Shown here piece by piece: positions 26,795 through 38,288 of a DNA stretch of 64,000 bases. Made by a program: the position numbers and the translations under genes. This stretch comes from Acridotheres tristis. Lineage: Eukaryota; Chordata; Aves; Passeriformes; Sturnidae. Within the stretch, counting starts at the first letter, position 1, and every line of letters begins with the position of its first letter. The notes beneath the pieces were generated by a model. That model ran no database searches, was not told the origin of the DNA, and worked only from the letters and a program-made list of their open reading frames with translations. The stretch covers positions 30,875,529-30,939,528 of the forward strand of contig CM072894.1 of the NCBI GenBank assembly GCA_037013685.1. Direction: 5' to 3'.

Positions 26795-26862
26795 CAGAGG
26801 GGTTAGAACAAGATGATCTTTATGATCCCTTCTGATCCAAACCATTCTATGATGCCATGAAT
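26795..26862 (+). mobile_element. CR1 LINE 3' tail, plus strand
   Basis: A degraded CR1 3' terminus: GGTTAGAACAAGATGATCTT, then GATCCCTTCTGATCC and ACCATTCTATGATGCCATGA. The order and spacing match the standard avian CR1 end (guanine-rich start, AGATGATCTT, TCCCTTC, ATTCTATGA octamer). Only about 70 bases are clear; the 5' boundary is uncertain and the element may extend further left in decayed form. It is inactive. Confidence 0.8.
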
Positions 26863-29800
26863 AAACTTTTCTTAGAATTCTGTTTACTGAGCCCTTATGT
26901 CAGTTCCATATCTTATGGTTTTCCTCATGAATGTGCAAACCTTCACCTTTACACTTAGCAACACAACCTGTGCTTCACTGCTGTTCTTCCCTGCATTCTG
27001 TCTTCTACTTCAAAATTCCACATCTGTCACCTTTATTAAACTGTTCTCCTTGACTTACTCTCCCCTTGGATGCACTGGATGTTAGGGAAGTTTTATCTTG
27101 CCTCTAAAAAAACACTAAAAACTCTTTGAGGCTAACATTCTGTGTGCATTTTCCAAGGCTGAACTGTGCTTTTGCAGTGCCAGATTAAAGCCTTAGTATG
27201 GGCTTTTCCATGATGGGGTACCCAGCTGAACAAAATTCTGAATTATAAATTAGCACACAAATCAAAATCCACGTTTTGAGAGGACTGAAAATACTTGTGG
27301 ACCCCAAAGCATTTGGCAGCAGCTTTTTAGGTGGATAAAAGTATTTAGGCTACAAAAGTTAGAGCATTAGCTGACATCTGACAAGGCAATATTTTTAATG
27401 CCACTTTTCATTTTGAGATGCTGGAATATGTTATGTTGCACAGGGATGTCAGACACATTGTGAATGTCACAGTCAACTTGCAAAAAAAAAATAGTCAAGG
27501 CTATTCCCAGAATTTAATTCTCATACATGAAGGGTTTCCCTCCTGCCTTGCTGCTGCAGCACTTTTCACAGCTCTGCTACAACGTCATGTTCTCTGTGAC
27601 ACCTTTCATCTGAAGATATCAAAGCAAGCCACAGACTCACACTAACAACTATTCCTGGAATACTTATGAGGTAAGAAATTACTATAACACCCAGTTTATT
27701 GACAAGAAAACTGAATCAGAGTTTTATTAATGAGAAAACTGATTTAGAAATTTATTAAACCGAGTTAGGAATTGATTAGAGGTGACAGATGTCAGACTTA
27801 ACCCCTGAATTCTTGGCTCCCAGCCCCAGATAACACATGCACACTTCTCAGCAGTCTCCAAGTGAACTCAGTGGTTTTGCCATGCCACCAATCCAGCTGC
27901 AGGCAGATGAAGGTATTCCTCCCACGCCCCAGAGCAATTCATTACATTACACTCTATCCTTATTACAACAAAGTGGTGCCATTAAAGCCCATCCTACAGA
28001 GCCCCACAGGAGCGTGTGACCAGAATGAAAGCAGCAGGGCACAGTTCACCAGCCACCAGTGAAGCACTTTACCACAACATGCTTTCAGAAGCAAAAGCCT
28101 CATTTTAAATAAAACAAAAACTTCTGCTTTGATAAATGCTGGCTGCTTCAAAAAGATATTCTGTTCTCAAATCTCCCCAGCTAAATGCCACCACAGCTGT
28201 AAGGGTGAACCACGTGTGTAGTCAGGCTGGGAATTATCCATATAAATAAAGAGCACAGCTTGAAACATTGACTTTTTCCTGATCAAAAGGGCCTGGGAGG
28301 CAACTGGACAGTTTGGATCAGGCAAAGGATAGGGCTTTTATTATTTTCAAAGAACACCCCAGTGAATAGAGTAACCAATGTGGCCCTGGTGGCAGTGATA
28401 TGTTCTAACACTCCCCTCATCCCACACAAATTACTTAAAAGCTCGGCTTTGGTCCTATTTATGGTTTGCAGTTTTTCTATTTTTCTTTTTGTTTAAGAAC
28501 TTTTGTAGGGAAAACCTGAAATACAATCAATCCTTTCATGAGGCTTTTTAATATCACTACCTAAGCTACCTCCCTCACATACCAAATAATGAATTGCAAA
28601 TATTAACAAAGAAATCTCCTCATATGTCTTCATTTTACCAATATAAAAAAATAGGTGCCTAAATTATATCCAAGTACATTTTTTAATTAACTATGAATTT
28701 TCATATTAGTTTTCTTTGTATATTCCAACCTGAAATGAATAAAGTACACAGAAAAATCCCTTTCCTTCCTGTTTATCTAGTTTCTTTCACTAATTATGTT
28801 CAACTAGTTATACTTAAATGCAAGATTCAACAGGAAAAAAATTATTCATGAAAAAAATCAAACCCATGAAATATTCACACTCTTACACTTTGTAAAGCTG
28901 TTCTCTTTAACCAATCTTAAAGGATTTAAGGATTTAAATAAAGGCTTGAATACAATACACTGATGAAATTTATGGCCATATTTTGAAGGCCCAGATCCAT
29001 GTTCTAAGGAGATGGAAGTCAAGTCTTTTCTTCAGAAACACCTTTTTTCTTTTCTCACTCTTCCATCAAATACCTTCATAGCTTCTATATTAGAGTCTAA
29101 GGGACGAGGAAGGAAGAGGAACTTTTTTGGCTTTTTTAACATCACTATGCAATGCTTGTAGATTAAATCATGGAAAAAACATTCCAGAAGATTACAATCT
29201 GATGCAGATGGGAAAAGCAGCAGAGCCAGGCAGGGTAAGGAATGTTATCAGAAACGCCTATTTGTGTCTCATGGCCCAGAGTGCAAAAGTACAAATATAT
29301 TTTCTTTAAACACCCAGAAATTCGAATTCTTTCTGAGGCATGATAATGCTTAAACTCTCCATCAAACAAGGAGAAGCTGGATTTGAAAAAAATCAAAGCC
29401 AGATTTCCCAAGCAGAGTGTCTAATCCTGAATGCCTGAGAGGTTAAACACAAAACCTTTGGGAAGAGAGAGGACAAGAGAGACACAAGAATTTAGACAAG
29501 TAGGGGACTGGACTAAAGCACCATGCTGAAAAAGAATTTGATGATACAAGAGTAAAGATAGACATATATGAAGGCAACAACTAAGTGGAGGTGTGCTAGA
29601 ATAGGAATTTGGAGACAACAAGGAAAATACAAAGGGCTTTGCTTTTCCAGGTTCAATTTCACAGAGTCACAAGGCACTCATGTGATTTACTGCCAGGCTG
29701 CTGAAGGCAGAATGTCAGAATGTCTATTCCAATTTGTTATTAAATAATAGCTGGGAGTAGACAACAAAGTACTCAGAAGTTTCTAATTAAATGTATGGAT

Positions 29801-32800
29801 GGCACTGTCAGATCTAGTTACACATATCTGACTCAATGAAAAGCTTCACAGATACAGACCTGTAGCACCCAGTACAGGAAATGGATGTGTGCACTGAAAC
29901 TCAACAGGTGACACAACCTGTAAATGCCACTTGTAGCAACAGATACTGCTTTACAACTGGGTAATGGCAGCATGATGGGTTTATAGGCGAAAGTTTTGAA
30001 GTATTGCAATATTCCTTTCCCTCAACACATTTCCTGCAACACTTTCACACCAATATGAGTTGATCAGCCACTGAACTTCAGCTGCCACATGTTGGCACTA
30101 ATTCACTGATCTCAAGCCAGTGCTTGAAGACTGACTTCAGCTGTGTGCAATCTCCCACCATACTTACCCCTTGCTGAAAAGCAGGGAGGGAGCATCACCA
30201 TGCCACACAGGTTTCTGGTTCTCCTCCAATTAAGTCCTTACAGGTGCTTCAATATGCACATAGAACTGATTACAGCACAAAGCACTTTGAATAGTGTCAC
30301 ACACACAGTATTTCCAGTGTCATTGGCAAATATCTCTTTCTACTCTCCCCCTACTCACAGAGAAGGGGAAGCCTAAGACAAAGTGCCCTACCTTGGCTAT
30401 AAATCAAATCCAAGTTTCTACTAGGTGGGACTGGAAGCCAGAAATATTTGGCTCCTTGTTTCCATCCACACAGCACATTACAGTCACCTCAGAGAAATGA
30501 AAGTTTATATCTTAATACATTTAGTAAAGGCTAAATCTAGTCCATTACATCAGTGAGAACATTTAGGGGGAAATAGTACTGATTTGCCATATTAAGTAAC
30601 GTCTTTATGCGAAATTCACAACTGCTAGCTTAGCTTTCAGTATCCAGTTTTTACAAATATTCTTTCCTCCACATAAATATTGACAGTCAGTGGTCGATTG
30701 TTTGGATCACAGCAGTACATTTTAGCTGCAGGATTTAGGCTGGAGTCTGTTTTGGGGCTGTGTATGCCTAGAACTAATAACAGAGGTTTAGGCCCTGGGA
30801 CTAAACATACTTCTGAGCCTACAAAACCTTTCAGGTTTTGTCTGTCTTGGAGTCTATTACATAAAGTTGTGAGTTCATACCAAACCTTCCTTCTCTGCCC
30901 ACAAGCTAGAAAGAGTTTTAAAGTGTTGGGAGCACGACCTGACCTGCTGAATGCATGCAAGCTGAGAGAGCAGGTTTTCCTGCAGGCTGAACAACCTGAA
31001 AACAATCACATCTCAGTATCAGAGCCCTGAGCTGCATGGCCTGAACAGGGACAGCTTAAACAGCTCTTCCTTAGGGTCCTGAGCAGCTCAGAGTCTGGGA
31101 GAGAATTCACTATTCTTCATTACGTTCATTTCTCTCCAATTAATTATAGTTTTCAAAACAAAGGGATGTGATTTATCAGCATAAGAAATGGTGCCAAGAA
31201 AAGGACAGACCCCTTTTTAAACATTCTCTGCACATTTCTTCACTAGCCAGCTGACATTACCTGAGATGTGCCTTGAAGCTAATGCCTGAGGGAGGAGAGC
31301 AGAGTCCTTAAAGGGGTGGAAACCTGGGAGGGTAGGACTGCTCTGCTGACCCCAGTAAAGAGCACAGCAGGTGATTGAAGAGCATCAGTGGATAGACTGA
31401 AACCTGCTGAGAACATGTTCACTGCTATTAAGCATGTCAGTGGGCTTTATATTTTGAGGAAATAAAAGCCCAAAGCACCATTTAGCATAAGATGAAGGAA
31501 ACTACATAGCTGTAATAATGTGTAAAATTCAGGTGACGGGGTTAGCACAGGTGTGGCATTGCAGGCAGAAGGGCTTTGGGGTCCCAAAATCACTACCTCT
31601 ATGAGTGCCAAAGAGATGGCACTGATTTCCTCTGATCTCTCAGCTTTGCCTGTTTCAGTATTTGCAGATTGTTATGCTAAATACCTGACACAGGCACTTT
31701 TATTCTCATGCACAACTCTTCCACGTCTATGAGCATTTTCTGGTCAGGTATCTATAATACAGCTCTAAAAATTCCTTGTTTGTCTCAGTCAGCCTTTGAA
31801 AATATTAACTAAAAATAAATCTAGAATACAGTCTCCAATGAATTTAAATCCTAGGTACAGCAAAAGCAATTGTTTTACAGCACGTGGCATTTATGCTTGT
31901 CTTTCAGTAGATATTAGAGTAGTTTATAGATTTGCTAAGGTGAACACATTTTTGCTGATATTCTGATAAACATTGCTGACAGAGGACCTCAACTACTTAC
32001 AGCCCTCATGTACTAAGTATAAAGCAAGGCAGGATGATCCCACAGAAGCTAAGCAGTATTTTAACAACAAATCTGTTGTAATTGTCTGGACTCCTTCCTT
32101 GTGTAAATTCAATTAATTCAGGGAGGTGTTTCTATATGATGACAAGTTTCTACCTAGAATGTTGTAAAATTCCTCCAGTACTTTTTTGCTGGAAAATCTG
32201 AATAATCACAAAACGTTGTGATATTGTGAAGAAGAGATAAACACCTTTAAAATATACATAATTATGAGTATTGCCTCTTAAAAACTTAATTTTTATGACA
32301 AGATATATTCAGTAAATATTCATTCTTACCACAAGACTGCTGTCCAGAGAAAGTCTCTTCCCAAATTCCCTTTTCTGTAGCTGTCTTTTTCTCTCCATAG
32401 CTGAGGTTATTTGTTTTCCTTTTGATTGACTAGAAACGTCAGGCTACTTTCAGCATCACTGGGGGGAAAAAAAATAGTAAGATATTTAAATGCTTAGTCC
32501 AATATCCTACTTAACTGTTACTGTCTTTCATCATTAACTTTGCAATAACCCAACAGCTAATAACTTTGTGTTTCTAGTAGGCTGTGTTCCAGGAACAAAT
32601 TTTCTGTGCCAAAAAATCTAAACTCTCTAAACAGAAATATTACCAATATGTTTGGGTCACTTCTCAAAGGAAGAAGAAAAAAAAAATCTGCTACAACTGT
32701 CTTTAGCAATACACCCATGTTTCCACAGTCTTTTCAACTGGGCTGGGAGCTGAATTTGCAGAGCCAATGAATTACCTGAGGCTGGGCAGTGGGAGGGAAA

Positions 32801-35800
32801 CAGTTTGTTTCACATTAATTGCACTCCTCAGTAAGCCCTCTTTGTTGGCACATCTGTGCTGCTACTGTGATGCACAAATTTTGGACCTAATCCTGAAGAG
32901 CTCTAAAAGCTTTCAACTCCCATTACCATTAACGAGAGACAAATGCCCTCAGCACTTTCCTTAAGTTTTTAAGGTCGAAGATTCTGCTGTAATAATCAGG
33001 TAGTCCCACACTGCCTGTACAGAACAGCCAGGGAATTCAGCCCATAAAGCTACCACAGAGGGAAATAATCTTCCCAGTTTTGTAGGGTTTGGTAATTCCT
33101 GGCCAGTGGTTTCTACTAAAGCCAAGCCACAGCTTACAAGTAACAACTACCAGTCCTCTTCCTGAATCTTCTTATTGCTATGTGTATCTGAAACTTTCAG
33201 CTTGTATTTTAAGATATTGTTTGTGATGCAGGAATATAGGCAAAGTTAACGAATTTATTCAGGATTTATGGAAAGTAGTAGAATGATAACAGAAATCGGA
33301 ATCTGGTCTAAATTAAGACAGGCACATATACTCATATACTGAGTACAGGTATACTCATATCATGTACACAAGTTCTCTTGCATGTCATAGTGACTGAATT
33401 TACTGTATCATGGTTCCATTGACTGAAAAAAAAAAGAACTCAGCAAAAGAAGAAGATCTGTGTGTTTCTGATCTTTTTTGCTTGTTGTGAACATCACCTT
33501 GGGTCACACACAGCCAGGTGAGGCACAAATAGCTCTGCTGTAGGGTAGCACAGCTGGCATTTCCAAAAGCAGCCTTGCACATGCCCTCCAGACACGTTTG
33601 CATGCCTGTGGATAGACGACTTCTCACGCACCTGTGAACGATCCCATCTGTCACTGTGGGGATACCAAGCGGATAAAACCTTCACAGCTTTTTCCTCAAG
33701 CTGACCCCGAATGCTCTCTCTGCCAGGAGGGCACACAGGAGCCTGAATGTGGGCCAAGCACTGCAAGGAGAGCAGGATGCCCCAGGCCCAGCTGCTGAAG
33801 CCATCTGGAACCTAGAGGGCTCCCAGAGGCACACTGGGGTCATGGTGTACAGTGTGGGCATTGCTCTGGGACTGCTCTTCTAAAGCACTTCCCATAGGGA
33901 AGCTGGGAGTGGCTCCAGCTACCAAACCATGCAGTGCTGAATCCAGCCTGCTATTGAATAGCACCTGGTGGCTCCTACTCTACTTTTGTACTTTTGGCTT
34001 ATACTCGTGCAAGACCAGAATTCAGGCCATTTTCTCCCAAATAGATAAAAGTTAACCTCTGTGAACATGTACCTACAATGGTAGGAAAATCTGTTATTGC
34101 ACTGTGCTCATTGCTGCCTTGTGTGGTTTTCTTCGGGTTTGTCTGTAATCCCTTGCTTATTTTTTTTTTTTAGTTCCAACCCTAAAACTACACATGCTAT
34201 TAAATTCAGCTAATAAGGAATCTCAGTGGTGTGATATACATAATTCTTATTGTTTCCTGATTAGCAAGTGAAAGAAACACCACAATAGATTTAAACAAAC
34301 ACAGCAACAACGTATTACACTGTGTGTGTGATTATGCCAGAAATTAGCAAACTACATTATGTAACAACTGTATCGTTCTCCTGAGCATGCATCATGCCTA
34401 GAGAGCATGATTTCCACCAAGGGAGCCTTTTCTGAGCACAGAACCACTCAGGAACGAGCTAGTGAGAGCTACAGCTGGAGCCAGTGACCCTCATGGAAGG
34501 TCAAGTACTTAATATGAGTTAAGTGCATGAAGTTTCTGTCTGCAGGTACTTGGAACCACACAAATTCTAGTTTAGAAGTAAAAGCAGGAAGGATTATTAT
34601 TAGTTATTCCTACAGTTTTTATGGTGCCCTGGGCACTTGAAGTGGATTTACTGTCACCATATCTAGCACAGCACAAGGACCTACTCCTGTGCTGGTGCAG
34701 CAACTCCAGACCTGCTGGCTCCACTGCTTCCCCCACACTCCATGGGAGCTCCCACCTCTGCTCATTACCTTTAGCAAGCTGTCACACATCTCTCTGAAGA
34801 GTTAATCACCTAAAGCTAGACACACAAAGTTTTGAATCACAGGTAATTATCAGACAAGATAATACATCACCTGTACCAACACTTGTTGATGTTTCAAAGT
34901 ACCCATATAAGGAGGCCTTTAAAGAAAAATTATCATCAGAGAAAAACACTTAAGAAAAACAGAACAAGTTTCCATCTTGGAATGGTCGTTTTTGTGCATC
35001 ATACTGCTTGTCACAAAGAAAAAATGACCCTCCCAAGAAAATCTCTCTTCCTCTGAGACAAAACAAAAGACTAACAAAAATTCAAAATGGACCTAACACA
35101 CCCACTGGGAAAGCTCAGCAGAGGAGAACAGCTGTCCAGATGGAACAGTCTTGGAACACAAAAGTGCTTGAGAGCCAGTTTGCCCAATCATCAGAAATAC
35201 TATTTCTGTGTTACCAAGAGAACAGACTATAGAAATTTACCTGCCTTCCCTGACCAATTTGCTTGTCAATATGTTCACAGCAAAGACCCCAGTGATCAAC
35301 ATTCAGACCCTGATGATCCCATTTAACTGGGTGGAACTGTGAACAAAGTCACATCTGATTTATGGTGTCTTCACCCATACTGCACTCACACGTGTGTATT
35401 TCCAAGTCTTTGGGGGCTCATCTTCTAGTTCTCTGTGTTGCAGGAAATGTGTCTGCTGTAGGACTCTTCCCTAAGGGACTATAGAGATCATCTATGTTGA
35501 GCATATGGGGGCAGGCACTCAGTAATGAAGGCTGTTTCCCCAGGTTTATGAGGATCAGGCTAAGAGAATGCAGGTCCCAGATGTTTGCCCAGTGTATTCT
35601 CAGGTTTGCACTGAGATCAGGGCAGAAGGTTTTGTACAGACATAAAAAAAAACCTCTCAGGGGAAGACTCAAGTGTGATCTTGCTTCAATAGGGTATTAC
35701 CCTCACTGCTCAGGAAGCCAGCAAGCCAGAGGCATCAGCTTGATTGTATATCCTAAAGTGCAGTATTTTTAGTACTCAGTACAAGAATGTTCATTGTTTC

Positions 35801-37616
35801 AGGAGATGGCTTGAAAAGTATGCCCTGGAGAAATAGTGTGATTAACATAGAAAAGCATTCTCTAAAATCTATGCAAGAAATTTCTTGGATTATAATACCC
35901 TCTTCATTTCTAGTAGTAACAAAGGATGATTGATGTATATTGCTTTAGCTGATGAAAACGTACAACATCATGTTCCTCAGGCATCCAAGATATTTTCAGG
36001 CATTCTGAAACTGCAGTCACATTTCAACAGCTATGCCAACATATGCCAGCTGGGAACTAGCACACAGTATAGTGTGCTGGAAATTGACTATATTTATTTT
36101 TCTCTCACAAACATGTATAAATTTAACAGTTATGACACATGACAAAAATGACAGCTCTGCAAACAGCATCCTTTCGTTTAAATTCAGGGTAGATACAATG
36201 CAGCCCCTCCACTTTTGGCTGTGCACAACTTAATGCTGCCAGAAGGCAAAATACCCGTGGGGCAGCAAGGTATTCCCTCTCAGCAGCCAGCTTGTCTTTC
36301 CCAGGTGTTAACAAGAGGAGAGGATTTGTGGTTTGTGGAAATCTAACTGCTGGGTAACAGAATGAGGCTATAGTATACAGTGATCACCTTTAAATGCTTT
36401 TTCTATTCTGTTAGCCCTGCTTGCTTGACAGCCAGGCTTTAAAACTGAGAGAAGACAACCAGAACTGGTATTATACCCCAGCAAAGAGAGAAGGAGGAAA
36501 GTAATATCACTGGCATAGGTCAGGAAGTAGCAATGAGAAAGTAAAGATTGTCATCAATGCAAGTGTTAGTTAGAATGAACAGGTGACCTAAAGGTGAAGA
36601 ATTTTATATCTCATTACCAATCTGTGGACTGCTTCAGTTTCCTAGGAACCTAATTGAATTAAATCTGTCATTTTGCAGCTGGGTTTCTTTTGCCAGCTCT
36701 GGTGTTAACACCAATGTGCATACACTGGCTTTTGTTGTGGTCTTTGCTGGGAAAGTATAGTAAGTACAGTTTATCAGGGCCTTCCCTGGAGAGAACTAGA
36801 AGAAGAAAAAGATTCCAGAATTAAAGAGTTGATGTTTGTTTAACAGATCAATGTCCAGCTCTATAAAATCACTACATTTATCTTGCTATGCACAGGCCAG
36901 TAAAGATATACTAGGTTTGCAGTAATGAACTGGATCATTTCCCTTGGGTTTTTTTGGGGGGTTGCATTTTTTCTTCCCCTAATGGCAGAGTATTCAAACC
37001 ATTCTGCCTAGTCATTAAAAGGCAACCATGAACATGGTTTCATTTCCACACCCTTATCTCTCCCCATCGTGGTATTTATCTTGGTCGTGACTTTAAGTGA
37101 CAAAGCAGAAAAATAATTCCAAAATTCTCCCTTGAGTCGTCGTTTCAAAACTCAACACTTGGGAAATAAACTGCAGCAACATCAGCACTTCTGCAACCTG
37201 ACACTTAGCTAAATGCTTTTTGTTTTGCCCCAGTGTATTTCGCAGCAGCACTGTGGGCAGGCCCTGCCTAATGCCAAATACTGCCAGGTATTTGCTGAGG
37301 CTGGTCAGCAGTTCATTAGCACTGATGTACATGTCATGCACTCACACCCACTGGATTAGGTTGCTATTTAGATTAGCAAGCTGCATTTTTGCAGACAGGG
37401 AAGGGGAATGTGCCATGTGCCAGCATTAATGAGTTAATTAAATTAGAAAAATTCCAATGCAGGAAGCTAAAATGCTCAGATAACTAGAATATTATGGGAA
37501 TTACAAGACAGCAAACACAGCACTGCTGTACTATTCTGCCTATATACCTAGATATTGACTGGCTTTGGAACGTTGCATTAAAATATACATCAAGTTGTTC
37601 TGAAATATCTGGGGAG
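26863..37616. other. Long AT-rich non-coding stretch, no gene seen
   Basis: The longest open frames are 116-122 codons at 30637-31030, open on both strands at once, with no recognisable product. Other frames are 60-92 codons. A 12-base T run lies at 34160-34171. A homeodomain-like block with TTAATTAAATTAG lies at about 37423-37455 (see findings). I found no CR1 tail, LTR boundary, tRNA or tandem array in this interval. It reads as intron or intergenic desert. Confidence 0.7.
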
Positions 37617-37674
37617 AATAATATTATTTATTATTATAATATTATTATTATAATATTAGAATAATATTATTTTC
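37617..37674. repeat. ATT/TAA-rich simple repeat with dyad symmetry
   Basis: An interrupted run of ATT, TTA and TAATA units. Because AATATTATT and its complement alternate, the tract can fold back on itself. It lies about 170 bases before the inverted CR1 pair. Confidence 0.9.
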
Positions 37675-37841
37675 TAGGGGTTTTTTGTTGTTTTCCTGGG
37701 GAATAATTAATTTCTTACAATCTCTAAAGCTGTTACAAAGTTTATTGGAACTGTACAGGCAATGCCAGAGTCAACTGTGCCCTACAAGTTATTTTGTGTT
37801 ATTTAGTGGTCCTATATTTCTGACTGAAAACTTTCCAGCAG

Positions 37842-38120
37842 TCATAGAATCATAGAATGGCTTGGGTTGAAATGGACCTTAAAGATTACTTTGTTCTGAC
37901 CCCCATACCACATGTAAGGATGCCACCCAACTAGACCAAGTCGCTTTAAGCCCCATCTAACCTGGCCTCAAACACTGTCAGGGATGGGGCATCCACAGCT
38001 TATCTGGACAACCTGTGCCTCACCACCCTCTGAGTAAAGAATTTTTAACACCTAACCCAAGTCTCTCTTCTTTTAGTTTAAAATCATCCCCCCTTGTCCT
38101 ACCACTCTGCCCATTATATA
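37842..38120 (-). mobile_element. CR1 LINE fragment, 3' end, minus strand
   Basis: On the plus strand it starts with two TCATAGAAT octamers, then GGCTTGGGTTGAAATGGACC. It continues through GCCCCATCTAACCTGGCC, GGGATGGGGCATCCACAGCT, CTCACCACCCTCTGAG, TAAAGAATTTTT and CCCCCTTGTCCTACCACT. This is the standard order of an avian CR1 3' region in reverse. Small deletions and substitutions have removed any reading frame. The right edge is near 38118, where the match to CR1 words stops. The tail faces left, away from the second CR1 fragment beside it. Confidence 0.92.
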
Positions 38121-38199
38121 CCAGGCCATGATAAAGTAGCCACCACAAAAAAGTGTGGGAAGGGCCAGAGCTAGACAAGGAACCTTCTCATCTTTCACC

Positions 38200-38288
38200 C
38201 CTACCTTGGCAGGGTGTTGGATTAGATGATCTCCACAGGTCCCTTCCAACCCTAACTATTCCATGATTCTTTGATTTTTTGTGATTTT
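38200..38288 (+). mobile_element. CR1 LINE 3' tail, plus strand, inverted to its neighbour
   Basis: It reads GGCAGGGTGTTGGATTAGA, TGATCTCCACAGGTCCCTTC and CAACCCTAACTATTCCATGA, then decayed octamers TTCTTTGA and TTTTTTGTGATTTT. This is the plus-orientation CR1 3' end. Its left edge is unclear: 38121-38199 may be the rest of this copy or unrelated sequence. Together with 37842-38120 it forms an inverted pair with tails outward. Confidence 0.88.

Noticed and set aside
30637..31030. Open frames of 116 and 122 codons on both strands
   Set aside because: Both strands open at once points to local lack of stop codons; neither translation resembles a known family, and no repeat-derived polymerase motif is present.
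34155..34180. T run followed by AG as a splice acceptor
   Set aside because: A plain 12-base T run gives an acceptor look by chance; no donor or open frame follows.
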